Assembly (NCBI GenBank): GCA_949825045.1
Contig: OX463808.1
Coordinates: forward strand, 25,667,674-25,731,673
DNA from: Argyresthia goedartella
Lineage: Eukaryota > Arthropoda > Insecta > Lepidoptera > Argyresthiidae
Direction of reading: 5' to 3'
DNA: 64,000 bases
Shown here in pieces: positions 35,990 through 43,424 of the stretch; the first letter of the stretch is position 1, and the number at the start of each line of letters is the position of its first letter. Both the position numbers and the translations under genes were made by a program. The notes below the pieces were generated by a model. That model was not told the DNA's origin, ran no database searches, and saw nothing but the letters and a program-made list of their open reading frames with translations.

Positions 35990-36761
35990 AACAAACCTCG
36001 CCAAATAAAATAGGTAATAAAAATATAATAATGAATGTAGCCCATGAATGTCGCCACCGAGGAGCACGGGCCTTCGTCCGGAAATGAGTCAGATTGAGCC
36101 ACACTCCACCACGCTGACTCAGTGCGGATTGATGGAGGGTTGTCGGGCTCGGCTAGTGGGCAACCCGACTCTCAGAAGTGATCAAGCTGCCCTATTAGGG
36201 CCTCTGAGACAGCTTTATAATTCTACCACCGAGTAGCGATAGCAGCCGGGACCAACACGGAAGCACCCAGAACAAATATGTCATAGAAACGGTCACCCAT
36301 CCAGTACCCTCCTGCACGGCACGAATGTTGCCGATGTACGAATACCGCTCTAGACCACGGACGTTTTGAAGGATAAGAATACGTTTATTCACTGATAAGA
36401 TACACACAGATACAGTTCAGAAGACAGTTAAAGAAATGATTGGAATTATATTTAGTTAACTAGATTTCATATTCATTTTATAGATTTTGAAATAAAATAG
36501 TAATTTCGACATATTTATGTCTTAACATATGGATATTTGGGTTGTCCACAGGTCAGCGTGCCACTCCAAATGTTCAAAGTGTGGGCGTTCCTGGGCATGA
36601 TGGGCCAGTTGCCCCTCTCGGTGATATCCCGCATCGCGGAACGCAAGTTAGGCCCCCGGTGGGGCAACCTTATCGTGTGGAGCTCACTTATACTGGGCCA
36701 GCCGCTGGCCATCATGATGTACTACCACGACTACGCGCTGAGGCATCTGAGCATCGAGTAG
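22726..36761 (+). CDS. DGAT1: Diacylglycerol O-acyltransferase 1 (DGAT1; midway in Drosophila), 11 coding exons
   Basis: This ER membrane enzyme of the MBOAT family makes triacylglycerol from diacylglycerol and acyl-CoA. Exons: 22726-22841, 26392-26520, 28349-28446, 28600-28652, 28747-28855, 29825-29977, 30326-30349, 31192-31333, 32870-33035, 34183-34455 and 36552-36761. All introns are GT-AG and phase is continuous, giving 1473 nt and 490 residues, close to the 488 of human DGAT1. The N-terminus has [12 protein letters not shown] and the DGAT1 mark [10 protein letters not shown] (residues 39-48), followed by the first membrane segment (about 55-80). The ACAT/DGAT motif FYSDWWN lies at 363-369 and the MBOAT catalytic His in SALFHEYL is residue 418. 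RDSLFS and the short N-terminus favour DGAT1 over sterol acyltransferases. Introns carry many MITEs, but the coding sequence is intact. Confidence 0.96.
23355..23470. repeat. Two AT-rich perfect palindromes in DGAT1 intron 1
   Basis: The first, at 23355-23398, is a 22-bp arm starting aattgaatgtgaagtattta with its complement. The second, at 23429-23470, is caattttttaaatatgctat with its complement. Arms are contiguous with no or minimal loop. They may be remnants of foldback elements. Confidence 0.75.
23480..24650. other. DGAT1 intron 1, unassigned part
   Basis: AT-rich intronic DNA. Short direct repeats with tcacgcggacacattttgac lie at 23610-23632 and 23655-23675. No exon or known element is recognised. 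Confidence 0.4.
24653..24832. mobile_element. MITE with 'gcttcgcttcgctcaccccc' core, copy 2
   Basis: Opposite orientation to copy 1: ctgcggcagcttaggtgaag, agcgaagcgaagcccccttt and gtgaaaatcagtatttttga, ending with ttaaatact near 24830. The left terminus is missing. Confidence 0.7.
24987..25041. repeat. C-rich homopyrimidine tract (ccctccccc type)
   Basis: About 55 nt of almost pure C with single T interruptions. The minus strand has many runs of three or more G and could form a G-quadruplex or triplex. It lies in DGAT1 intron 1, so the transcribed strand is C-rich in RNA. Confidence 0.9.
25168..25560. mobile_element. GTCY-related dispersed repeat, diverged copy in DGAT1 intron 1
   Basis: Starts ggggttccgtaccgtgaagg, followed by ttgtccgtccctccatcagt and a ttgaaattgatatcaattag segment, matching the outline of the family at 11738, 31763 and 60275. 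The right end is unclear. Confidence 0.55.
26136..26345. mobile_element. 210-bp GC-rich foldback MITE in DGAT1 intron 1
   Basis: The outer arms ctatagcttgtcaaattcgt and their complement at 26325-26345 are perfect. Inside, gcactcccatggtct and gaagagcgcgggcgg also recur inverted, so almost the whole element folds into one hairpin. It ends 46 nt before exon 2. Confidence 0.88.
26392..26520 (+). CDS. DGAT1: DGAT1 exon 2
   Basis: Acceptor attccag, donor gtgagt. It encodes [10 protein letters not shown] and the first transmembrane region ([18 protein letters not shown]). It is flanked tightly by two mobile elements: a GC-rich foldback ending 46 nt upstream and a hAT-type element starting 18 nt downstream. 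Confidence 0.95.
26539..28183. mobile_element. hAT-type non-autonomous element (1645 bp) in DGAT1 intron 2
   Basis: Termini tagagctaaaccgaata and tattcgtttcagctcta are inverted repeats. They are flanked by near-identical 8-bp sequences, atttttac (26531-26538) and atatttac (28184-28191). Many ttcggc motifs sit near both ends, as in hAT subterminal regions. No transposase ORF is seen. The only notable interior content is degraded repeat (catatcatgatatggtgg near 27285, and a related stretch at 27830-27990). Confidence 0.85.
28349..28446 (+). CDS. DGAT1: DGAT1 exon 3
   Basis: Acceptor ttttccag, donor gtgagt. It encodes [18 protein letters not shown] and ends one base into the codon completed by exon 4. 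Confidence 0.93.
28600..28652 (+). CDS. DGAT1: DGAT1 exon 4
   Basis: A short 53-nt exon with acceptor atttctag and donor gtgagt. It encodes [18 protein letters not shown], matching the family region where human DGAT1 has the AFQVEKRLAVGAL segment. Confidence 0.88.
28747..28855 (+). CDS. DGAT1: DGAT1 exon 5
   Basis: Acceptor attttcag, donor gtaaga. It encodes [18 protein letters not shown] and a further hydrophobic segment, then HHKGQDFSF. Confidence 0.92.
29072..29575. repeat. Dispersed repeat family, copy in DGAT1 intron 5
   Basis: It shares long stretches with 57114-57662, for example gatgagtcagtcagtgaca-like, tagtcacagaaaattc, catcttgtgtagaatg, gattgaaatccgtcgat and gaaactggacgcttcgca. 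No TIR or coding frame is recognised, so the class is unknown. Confidence 0.8.
29825..29977 (+). CDS. DGAT1: DGAT1 exon 6
   Basis: Acceptor gtttccag, donor gtaagt. It encodes [18 protein letters not shown] and [17 protein letters not shown], the conserved LFLKLxSY region, ending with APNW plus one base. Confidence 0.94.
30326..30349 (+). CDS. DGAT1: DGAT1 candidate 24-nt micro-exon (possibly a cassette)
   Basis: acgttcttcacgcgg...gatc is bounded by tttacag and gtaagt and fits the phase of exons 6 and 8, adding eight residues (NVLHAEDD region). Skipping it also keeps frame (W-K-TIEEE), so it could be alternatively spliced. It lies in the variable cytosolic loop before [14 protein letters not shown], so homology cannot decide. 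Confidence 0.55.
30350..31191 (+). other. DGAT1 intron 7
   Basis: AT-rich intron with no recognisable element. A possible retained or alternative segment was not supported. Confidence 0.5.
31192..31333 (+). CDS. DGAT1: DGAT1 exon 8
   Basis: Acceptor ccttgcag, donor gttagt. It encodes [20 protein letters not shown], then [20 protein letters not shown], which is the highly conserved [12 protein letters not shown] block of DGAT1. Confidence 0.95.
31575..31757. mobile_element. SINE family 2 tail fragment interrupted by a ~145-bp foldback MITE
   Basis: The block at 31575-31617 (cacacacatataaacatcca) matches the SINE family 2 copy at 56893. From 31613 to 31757, arms acccgtagcatg and catgctacgggtgt enclose a GC-rich core with a 12-G run (31643-31654), typical of a small foldback element. 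Confidence 0.6.
31763..32177 (+). mobile_element. GTCY-microsatellite MITE-like repeat, copy C, in DGAT1 intron 8
   Basis: Nearly identical to copy A over its whole length, including the (gtcc)n run at 31819-31838, but carrying a 9-bp segment (ttctttcaa) absent from A. High identity suggests recent activity or gene conversion. Confidence 0.8.
32684..32800. mobile_element. SINE-like 3' module ('cccactgttgagtaaaggcc')
   Basis: It follows a (ctat)n run at 32671-32692 and contains ccactgttgagtaaaggcctcctcc, a variant of a module very common in lepidopteran genomes (recalled). The region at 34549-34612 carries a related ccactgctgagtataggct block. Confidence 0.5.
32870..33035 (+). CDS. DGAT1: DGAT1 exon 9
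   Basis: Acceptor gttacag, donor gtgagt. It encodes [27 protein letters not shown] and [16 protein letters not shown], collinear with the family. Confidence 0.95.
33488..33611. mobile_element. 124-bp foldback MITE in DGAT1 intron 9
   Basis: Arms ctaccagctcttaca and tgtaagagttggtag with an inner agccctgctttt/aaaagcagggc pair form a near-complete hairpin. Confidence 0.8.
33622..33718 (+). mobile_element. tRNA-derived SINE (family 3) head
   Basis: The A-box-like gtggtctaatgggtttcacg and B-box ggttcgaatcc lie at a normal tRNA distance but do not form a full clover-leaf acceptor. A relative is at 58533-58766. It abuts a MITE at 33719. Confidence 0.65.
33719..33963. mobile_element. MITE with 'gcttcgctcacccccttt' core, copy 3 (most complete)
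   Basis: Left terminus tatttaattgcatatcaaaa and right terminus tttttgatgtgcagtttaat are inverted repeats. The inner actgattttcacagc/actgtgaaaatcagt pair extends the arm. This copy best shows the ends that are missing from copy 2 and the palindromic copies. Confidence 0.78.
34047..34166 (+). mobile_element. SINE 3' module ('gcactgagccagcgtg'), copy 1
   Basis: Contains cccgcactgagccagcgtga, ggcctgtggccctcggtggg and attaatgggctaca. Copies are at 36028-36133 (inverted) and 48055-48168. It ends about 16 nt before the exon 10 acceptor. Confidence 0.7.
34183..34455 (+). CDS. DGAT1: DGAT1 exon 10 (acyltransferase core)
   Basis: Acceptor atccccag, donor gtaatt. This is the longest exon (91 codons). 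It carries [18 protein letters not shown], the FYSDWWN motif, [12 protein letters not shown] and, at its last residues, SALFHEYL with the catalytic His. Confidence 0.96.
34638..35857 (-). mobile_element. Long 'ggccaagtgcgagtc' dispersed repeat, in DGAT1 intron 10, split by a hAT-type element
   Basis: Inverted relative of the copy at 60275-60862. Its parts 34638-34859 and 35483-35857 are collinear with that copy (aacaaggaacccttatagtt, ggtgtctatagata, gacccttccaaagtgaaaaa, cgcttggccacttt-like end). The intervening 623 bp is absent from the other copy. Confidence 0.82.
34860..35482. mobile_element. hAT-type non-autonomous element (623 bp) with 8-bp target duplication
   Basis: Terminal inverted repeat tagtcttgtg / cacaagacta, flanked by an exact 8-bp duplication gtgtctat at 34852-34859 and 35483-35490. 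The host repeat at 60.6 kb shows the empty site. Inside, a segment with acactgactgaaatgtgcta and tacggagcgctctct is duplicated at about 35300-35350 and 35415-35460. Confidence 0.93.
35900..35995. repeat. (AC)n microsatellite
   Basis: Two long ac runs, with minor interruptions, in DGAT1 intron 10. Confidence 0.97.
36028..36133 (-). mobile_element. SINE 3' module ('gcactgagccagcgtg'), copy 2, inverted
   Basis: The reverse complement of the module at 34047: tgtagcccatgaatgtcgcc, accgaggagcacgggccttc and ccaccacgctgactcagtgc. With copy 1 in the same transcription unit it could pair in the DGAT1 pre-mRNA across exon 10. Confidence 0.7.
36552..36761 (+). CDS. DGAT1: DGAT1 exon 11 (C-terminus and stop)
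   Basis: Acceptor gtccacag. It encodes [40 protein letters not shown] and [13 protein letters not shown], then TAG. IGQP(I/L)A and the YxHDY end are DGAT1 hallmarks. Confidence 0.96.
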   Translation, partial: VSVPLQMFKVWAFLGMMGQLPLSVISRIAERKLGPRWGNLIVWSSLILGQPLAIMMYYHDYALRHLSIE

Positions 36762-38271
36762 GTTGTGGTGAACAGAACTGGGGTGCGACTTCGACGAAGG
36801 CCCGTCAGTCAGTGGTCAACCCGGTGAAAAATGTAGCAAGATAATTTTGCGCCCGACCACGAATCGAACAAGCAAGCAAATTTAATTGTTGCCAATTGAA
36901 CAAAAGTACTGTAACATAAAAATAATTTCAGGACTTGCTTACTTTTTCGGTCTATCAAATATTCGTCGGTCGGCTGAGATGTCTGAATTATCGACTTATC
37001 TCATCAGCTCTCGGTTGACTGAAACATAGATGTATAGTATTGTGTGTCGCTTGGTTGTCGACATCGTGAAATTATTTCAATTTACTGCTTGCTTTATTTT
37101 GTACGCCCGCCGCCGCTAGACACAATTCGGATTTTGTCACGAGATTCCATAATCTATTTTATACATTCTATATGCATTTAGGATAATTTCATTATTTATT
37201 TTGATGCTTTAAAGGTTTTTATATCTTATTAACTTGTATTTATTAATTTTGCTTTTACCACTATCCTTTTTCCCCATATTTTTTTATTGTATTTATCAGA
37301 TTGATTCTGGTCATACTTAAGGCTGCACTATAGTATAAAAAATACTAAAATAAAAGAACAATTTTTACACTATTTTAAGGATTAACTGGGCTGTCAGTCT
37401 TTTAGTACACTTTTGAATGTTTTACTAGCGGTAAGTGTTATCTTAAGTATAACATATATGTTTGATAATTGATGTTAAATTTTATAGTGTAAAATCAAGT
37501 AAAGATTGATTCATTTGTCAAAGATAAGAAAAAAGCATGTTATCTTCTATCTTCATTCCGTCTAGGGAATGGATCGAAATCAAGCAATATTCTCACTGAC
37601 TATAATGTCTAAACCACCATTTATTTATTTAAGCAATAATTGTGATTAAGAGTGATACTTTTCTTGTTGAAGTGCAATAGAAATTTGTGTTTATTCAAAA
37701 TATATGTCTATTTGTATCTGTTTATTACCTATGAATTTTAGTATCATGGGTTAGGTAATGGTAATAATTTAATAGAGATATAAGTGGTATTTGTCTTGCC
37801 TTTAAACATATTTTGAGGGATTTTAAAATCCCACCATTAATGAAATAATTTTATTTTTTTATTGAATTAATGTTACAGGTTTATTTAAAACGTTTTTGAT
37901 AATTTTATATACAAAATTTTTATAATACGAAATCACAAATCTATAATTAAGAATGAATACTGAATGCTTTTAAATTTTATATTTTTGTTAAAGGAGATGT
38001 TTATTTTATGAGGTTTTTTTAATATAATGTTTTCTCATAATTGTATATGGTTATCATTTAAAAAATAATATTTAATGTTTTGTATGTTTTGAGTGAATGT
38101 TGACCACTCACACAGACAAGGTGTACCCGTTCTCCTATAATAGACAATCTATACCTTATTTATGTTATGCAACGGTACATCACAGCACGCACAGCACAGA
38201 CAGACGATCGACTGATCTAAGCTAAACGTGCGACCCCCGACCCTCGACCCAGTCACGGGGCTGATGACCGA
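36762..38271 (+). other. DGAT1 3' UTR and AT-rich downstream DNA
   Basis: No gene. The first canonical polyadenylation signal after the DGAT1 stop is AATAAA at 37349-37354, giving a possible 3' UTR of about 600 nt. Beyond it the DNA is AT-rich with no recognised feature. Confidence 0.4.
37349..37354 (+). terminator. DGAT1: Candidate polyadenylation signal of DGAT1
   Basis: First AATAAA after the stop codon. Other A-rich variants nearby make it only a candidate. Confidence 0.35.
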
Positions 38272-38538
38272 TTATCTGATCAAGGTCACAGTTCTAACTT
38301 CGTCTTTGTAAACACGCTTACACTGTTGTTTTATTGCTAGATTGGACTTTTCCGCTCGAGTAACTTTTCTTTGATCTAGGCGAGGTATAGCGATAATTTC
38401 TTTGCCGTATCTGCTAAACAATTTCTGAAATCGATGCAGCAATGATGCTTCCGATATAGCTGGACCGCCGTCAACTCGAACCCCGCGATACTCGAAAATA
38501 ATTATGAGTGTAGCGGACACAAAACACCCGCTGACCAT
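38272..38538 (-). CDS. Hypothetical 88-residue protein, possible signal peptide
   Basis: ATG in good context (purine at -3, G at +4), then MVSGCFVSATLIIIFEYRGV with a hydrophobic core at residues 4-15 that could be a signal peptide or anchor. A basic, cysteine-poor body follows (SLLHRFQKLFSRYGKEII, KRVYKDEVRTVTLIR) to a TAA at 38272. I do not recognise it. There is no adjacent exon or polyadenylation signal I can link, and it is moderately GC-rich compared with its flanks. It could be a first exon, a small secreted peptide or chance. Confidence 0.25.
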   Translation of the reverse strand: MVSGCFVSATLIIIFEYRGVRVDGGPAISEASLLHRFQKLFSRYGKEIIAIPRLDQRKVTRAEKSNLAIKQQCKRVYKDEVRTVTLIR

Positions 38539-40462
38539 TGCGAGGGTCGAGTTTACGGCGGCGGTGAAGCCTTAGTTTGATAGATTTTAAGGTAGGATAT
38601 ATGTTTCTGTCAAGCAAGGAGCAAGTCCAATTGAAGCAAAAACATGGCAAAACTATGGATAATTTCGTCAGGAGTCGAAATTAGTGAATAGGAGATAGAG
38701 ATAGGGCCAGATTTATGAAAAGTGCATATCAGAGTATAAGTATCATTCGCGACAGGATACTAAATATTTGCAGGGTGGTTCGACCTAGAACCAAATTATC
38801 GTTTTATAAACTGGCTGTGGATGGGAGGATAGCAGACAAAGCATGTATCGTCGGCCGAGCGAGGGGCTGATCAATTGATGAAGGACCTTTGATAGGTGCG
38901 CGGACGTGACATAGCTCTGGGAACGCTTAAAACTCAACCTACAGAGTATAATAGGGTAAGGGTTTTTTTTTTGTTTGTCTTCGAAAAAATAAGGGTTCAG
39001 GTATTACAAAAGTTAAAGTAATGTTTTACTGGCGGGTTCCAAATTGTGCAGTACTGTCAATAGGATGCTTATGTCTGATCCTAGTGCCCGTTTATCTACA
39101 GAAAATAAGCGTATAGCATCTAAAAAAATAAATCATTCAGTTCTATCATAACTATTAGATTGTCTCCAAACGGACCCGTTCTCTCGGTTAATTACGCGTC
39201 ACACAATGATATAAATGAAATAATAGTACCTACATTACTGCCGCGGTCTAATACTGACTGGGTTGCTGGCGGTACTGTTGGTTGCCGAAGCGCAGCCCCA
39301 TGCCTACAAGCACTCAAACAATGCGAGTAATTTAAATGTAATTATCACGATAATTGATCGAAAACCCAAAAAAATTCACCGTGCCGTGCTTTTGTTTCTT
39401 CCCCGCGCTTCTGTTTTTTTTCCTAGTGTGCTTGTTATTCAACAGCCAAATTCTGCATAAAAACTTTTTGCTCTTGACCATTTTTGAAACAAAACTCGTC
39501 AATTATAAGCATTTTTGAGTAAAGATCATTTCAAGGACTCGCTTTACTTGTTTGATCTATCAAATATTTGTGATCGGGGCTCAGTTATAGGTAGAGAGAG
39601 CATTTGCCCTCCTCAGTATAGTAAGTAATTGAAGAAGCGCGAACCATTTGTGTTAAGGGTTTTAAATTAACGTTAGGGTTAAAGGGGTAAGTAGGTAGAG
39701 CAAAGCAAATGCGTAAGCAAATTAAACAGATGCTTGCAAAATGGGCAATTAACAAACGAAGTCAAACACAAGAGGAATACGTGTTGGTAGTCGGGAAATC
39801 ATATAATAACATTTGCGGGCTTGTACTAGAGAGGGTACAGTGGGTACTACTTGCTCACGGATAGATAGAAAGATATACTGACCATGTAGGTACTTCAACA
39901 TTATGTAGGTTTAGGGGCAAGATCTAGAAAACGTAGCATTCTTACATATAAATTGAGCGGGCTTGGGGTTTCACACTTTTGATACACTCTGAATATGTAT
40001 TCGTTACACAAGTGTTCGGTGGTGCGTAAGGTGGGTCCATCCTTTGAGTAATAATGTAGTCCAGACATGTTCTTGTACGGCGCGTCTCGATCGCAGCCGA
40101 TCCGGGCGTCCAAACTAGCGTTCTTGGATCGCGATGCTGATACGATACGGAGGTACGTTACGGACAAAAGAACATGACTGGACCCACCCATGTTTATGTA
40201 GAATTACTGCATCCATAGTCCTAACTGAGTAGGTACCTGCGGTAGGGTAGTGGTGCGGGAGTGATGTGTTTGGGTTTAGTGTTCAGTGCGGGGTCGGCTC
40301 GGCATAGTATGTAATGCCCCCACTACCACATACCTAAAACTCTGTTTAGATATTGTGGGTATCCTATAAAATAGGGCGGAAGTTACTAGGTAGTTGAACC
40401 AGCAGAAGATATATAGTCCGCTAGCCCCCGCGCTAGTAGAAACTGTGTTGCGGCAAGGCAGA
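38539..40462. other. Intergenic stretch without a confident gene
   Basis: Unassigned DNA. A short signal-peptide-like segment (LLAVLLVAEAQPHAYKHS) is encoded at 39263-39318 with a GTAATT donor-like site after it, but no start or partner exon is found. No repeat family of this window is recognised except weak relatives near 40010-40060. Confidence 0.35.
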
Positions 40463-40690
40463 ATACGGTATTTGAGTAGGTATTCCAATAAATCTAGAAA
40501 CGTACCCAATCTGATCCTATTTCAACAAAAAAAAATGACAATATCAGAATTGTATATTTCCAGCAGTTGTATTTTATAAACTCAATTATATGTTAAAAAG
40601 ACAGCATTTGACTATGACGTCACATGCTAGTATTTCATAGTTTTGACAGTTCCTAAAATGATCTATTTTGCATATCAGTCAAATACCGTA
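40463..40690. mobile_element. MITE with 'atacggtatttg' inverted ends, copy 1
   Basis: Starts atacggtatttgag and ends tcaaataccgta. The interior shares ggtattccaataaatcta, gacatcatttgactat-like and gacagttcctaaaa with 54627-54844, and more weakly with 55590-55860. Confidence 0.78.
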
Positions 40691-40795
40691 GTCTATAACT
40701 ACATGTCCATCCTACACAGACCCATTAAGTTCTTATTATTAATAAGGGTTAAATGACGAGTTCAATTTATGTTGGTATAAGTTATGATGTGTTTA

Positions 40796-41452
40796 GTATA
40801 TGTTATGGCTAAAGCTAGGTGTGAAGCTAAACTTAAGTTTAGCCGGCTAGTCTTAAGATTAATTTTGAGCCTCGGCTAATGTCCTAAATAATGTTCATTG
40901 CGATAAATGATTTCAACATTAGTCGGCTAAACTGCAGTTTAGCCTCGACGCTGTTGAGGCTAAAGATGGGTGACAAAATATGGTTGACATTAGCCGAATA
41001 AATTTAAGTTTATTTTTCAATATACCTAGGCTAATGTTGAAAAATTACCGTCTTAATCTGGAATAGTGATGATAATGATTCGGTAGCCGTAAACACTGCG
41101 GTAGCTTAGGTGAAGGATGAAGGGGTGAGCGAAGCGAAGCCCCCTTTATCCTTCGTGTTAGGTTGAACATGTAAGAACAACAAAAAATACTTATACTCGT
41201 ATTATTATAGTTTTTGTTGTTCTTACATGTTCAACCTAACACGAAGGATAGAGGGGGCTTCGCTTCGCTCACCCCCTTTACCCTTCACCTAAGCTACCGC
41301 AGTGTTTTGCCCTGATATTAGAAATAGTTTACTCATCTGAGTACAATTATCCCGCCCCGCTCCCCGCAGTAGCCAAGGCTCGAAATTAATCTTAAGACTA
41401 GCCGGCTAAACTTAAGTTTAGTTTCACACCTAGCTTTAGCCGTAACATATAC
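40796..41452. mobile_element. 657-bp MITE with ~75-bp inverted ends, containing a nested foldback element
   Basis: The left arm from gtatatgttatggctaaagc (40796) and right arm to taacatatac (41452) are inverted over about 75 bp, including aacttaagtttagccggcta and tcttaagattaattt. The centre also contains gctaatgt and ttagccg motifs in both orientations. At 41091-41309 it is interrupted by a palindromic element of a different family. Confidence 0.88.
41091..41309. mobile_element. 219-bp near-perfect palindrome of the 'gaagcgaagccccctttatc' family
   Basis: Arms begin aaacactgcggtagcttagg and meet around actcgtattattatag. They are complementary over about 100 bp (tgaacatgtaagaacaacaa in both). 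It looks like two copies of the 15290/33719-type core joined head to head. A sister palindrome is at 62941-63211. Confidence 0.9.
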
Positions 41453-41556
41453 AAAGTTTAATTATAAACTGCTTATGGGGGATAGTCAATGTTAATACAG
41501 ATAAAAGAAAATATCTATATAATATTAAATTATGTACAACACAAACTTAAGTACCA

Positions 41557-42226
41557 TAATTGACCAAGCGAGCGAAGCACGAAGCGTCTCCTTTCAGATA
41601 TGGACAAAAATGCTTTCGTATATCCGGATGTGTGTCCGGATGTTATCCTCTACAGGCCGCATTTCTCAACTGATTCTCGAGAATTTTTGTGAGCAAGTTT
41701 GATAGTTAAATAGGATTTTTTGTCGATTGAGCTATTGTAAATTTTTCAAAATGGCGATTTAGGTGTTTTCAAATTTCAAAATACCGCTACAGGCCAAACA
41801 GCTTGATGGATTTTAGCAAATAAGGTGTCGTTGGATTATAGCTGTATTATTTTAGCGAAAAATCTATAGATTGGGTTTGAGACTTTAGTTGACAAAGTTT
41901 TTTATTTATTTTTATTTTATTTGTTTCAGGTTTGCCAACAGACAATACATGTTTTTTTTAATATAATTCTTAAAAGTTTACATTTTAGATGTTTGTCTAC
42001 TTAAAGGCGAACACAGCCCGCTTATAGAAAAAAAACTTATCCAACATTAAGTAATTACATAATAACAGATAATTATTTGAATTGGTTTGATTCGATAAAT
42101 TAATTGATTAGTTGGTTAGTTAGTCAGTTCATACTCCATGTACGTAACCAGGTGCATTCATAAGTTTGTATGTGTTATTGAAAGAACGTGTCATTCGCGA
42201 GGTCTGCAGCTCACAGAGCCACTAGT
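41557..42226. repeat. Dispersed repeat family ('gagcgaagcacgaagcgtct'), copy 1
   Basis: Collinear with 52781-53255: gcgtctccttt, tccggatgtgtgtccggatg, ctacaggccgcatttctcaa, aaggtgtcgttggatt and tactccatgtacgtaaccag, ending acagctcacagagccactag. This copy has about 200 bp extra at 41895-42120. No ORF or TIR is recognised. Confidence 0.75.
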
Positions 42227-42366
42227 AGGTATGTAGATACTACACACTTTACATAAACAGTAAAAGTAAAACTTAATGTACATCCAAAAACCACACACTT
42301 ACGCCAGCGTTACTACCTATGCCTGTAGTTACAATACTGTATCCCCAATATGAGAAGCATTGTGAA

Positions 42367-42540
42367 CCCGCCTCCGCACCGTACCTCGAGCAGGGCGGCG
42401 GCGGGGCGGCGCGGCGGCGGGCGCTAACAATGTTGACCGCGGCGATCAAACAGTGACTGCGGCGTCAGCACACGGCCCACTGCGCTCCTCACGGTAACTC
42501 GACAGGGCGACTTTCGTCGTAGTCCAGCGTAGAGAAGGGC
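42367..42540. promoter_or_regulatory. GC-rich island, possible regulatory element
   Basis: An abrupt rise in GC (gcgggcggcggcgg-type sequence and many CpG) within AT-rich DNA, with no ORF. It contains a CGTCAGCA half-site of the Maf recognition element near 42463-42470. Its role as an enhancer or distant promoter is inference. Confidence 0.3.
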
Positions 42541-43237
42541 AAAAAAAATTACTTGAACTAAGACTTACTTTTACTCTCCCTGCAACGCGTTATCACTTTG
42601 TAAAATACCTACAAATATATACCTATAGCATTGCAGATAAATATGTCTTTTTCTGCCAAAGAAAGAATGAAAGACTGGTTTCTTTTGGTAGTTGGCAACA
42701 CTAAGTTGCGGGAACGATCTTAAAATTTTAAAGCCCCGAAAAATTGCTACGGGGATAACGTCAAGGCGTGTGAACTGTCATGAACATTATGTACTCAGAA
42801 AAATTAGACTGTTATAACAAATTTTTATGGAACTGAACCGCCATTAGCCTTTTGCGGGGCTTTAAAATTTAAAGATCGTTTCTGCAACTGGCTGTATGTC
42901 GATAAAGGCGTCTAAAGCCAATTTCCGCAAGACCATTTTGATATCCCAATCGAATAAGAATTTTGTGAACATTTTCAGTCTGAGCTGATGTCTGACTGAA
43001 TTGTTTGTGTAAAAAAATATAAACTTTGATATTATATGAGCTATCAATGCTTATCTCATAGTCTTCTTAAACCGACATTACAATAAATTCACCATTCTTA
43101 GATATTTTACTAACATTTATCGGATTTGTCACCTGATATACCCGACTACATTGAAGCCAAAAGGGGCTTATGTGTTTGACCGGTATGAATGTATGTATTG
43201 TATGTTCATCAGCTCATTTTTAAAAAAATATAGGCAC

Positions 43238-43424
43238 ATGCATTGCTTCTGGCCCCACACTAGGATATCCTGTGTCGTGGGAACCAGAAACAGCGACTTC
43301 ACACTCATAAACATCAAAGTCCTGGGGTTTTTTTGCTTTTGGCTGGGCAGCCGGGGATCGAACCCGGGACCTCTCGCATGGAGGCAGAGCCACAACCGCA
43401 GCGCCACAGAGGTCACCGAAAATA
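43238..43424 (-). mobile_element. tRNA-derived SINE (family 2)
   Basis: On the minus strand it starts gtgacctctgtggcgctgcg (A box) with B box gggttcgatccc at about 43367-43355, then a body ending in the cttctggccccacactagga complement. Relatives are at 56838-56978 and 31575. Its 3' body resembles that of SINE family 1. Confidence 0.8.

Noticed and set aside
35862..36104. Cys/Val-rich or His/Thr-rich small proteins around 35.9-36.1 kb
   Set aside because: Translations of the (AC)n microsatellite.
39901..40191. 96-codon minus-strand ORF beginning MGGSSHVLL
   Set aside because: Composition is ordinary intergenic. Part resembles repeat sequence (gtgggtccatcc) and no family or splice context supports it.
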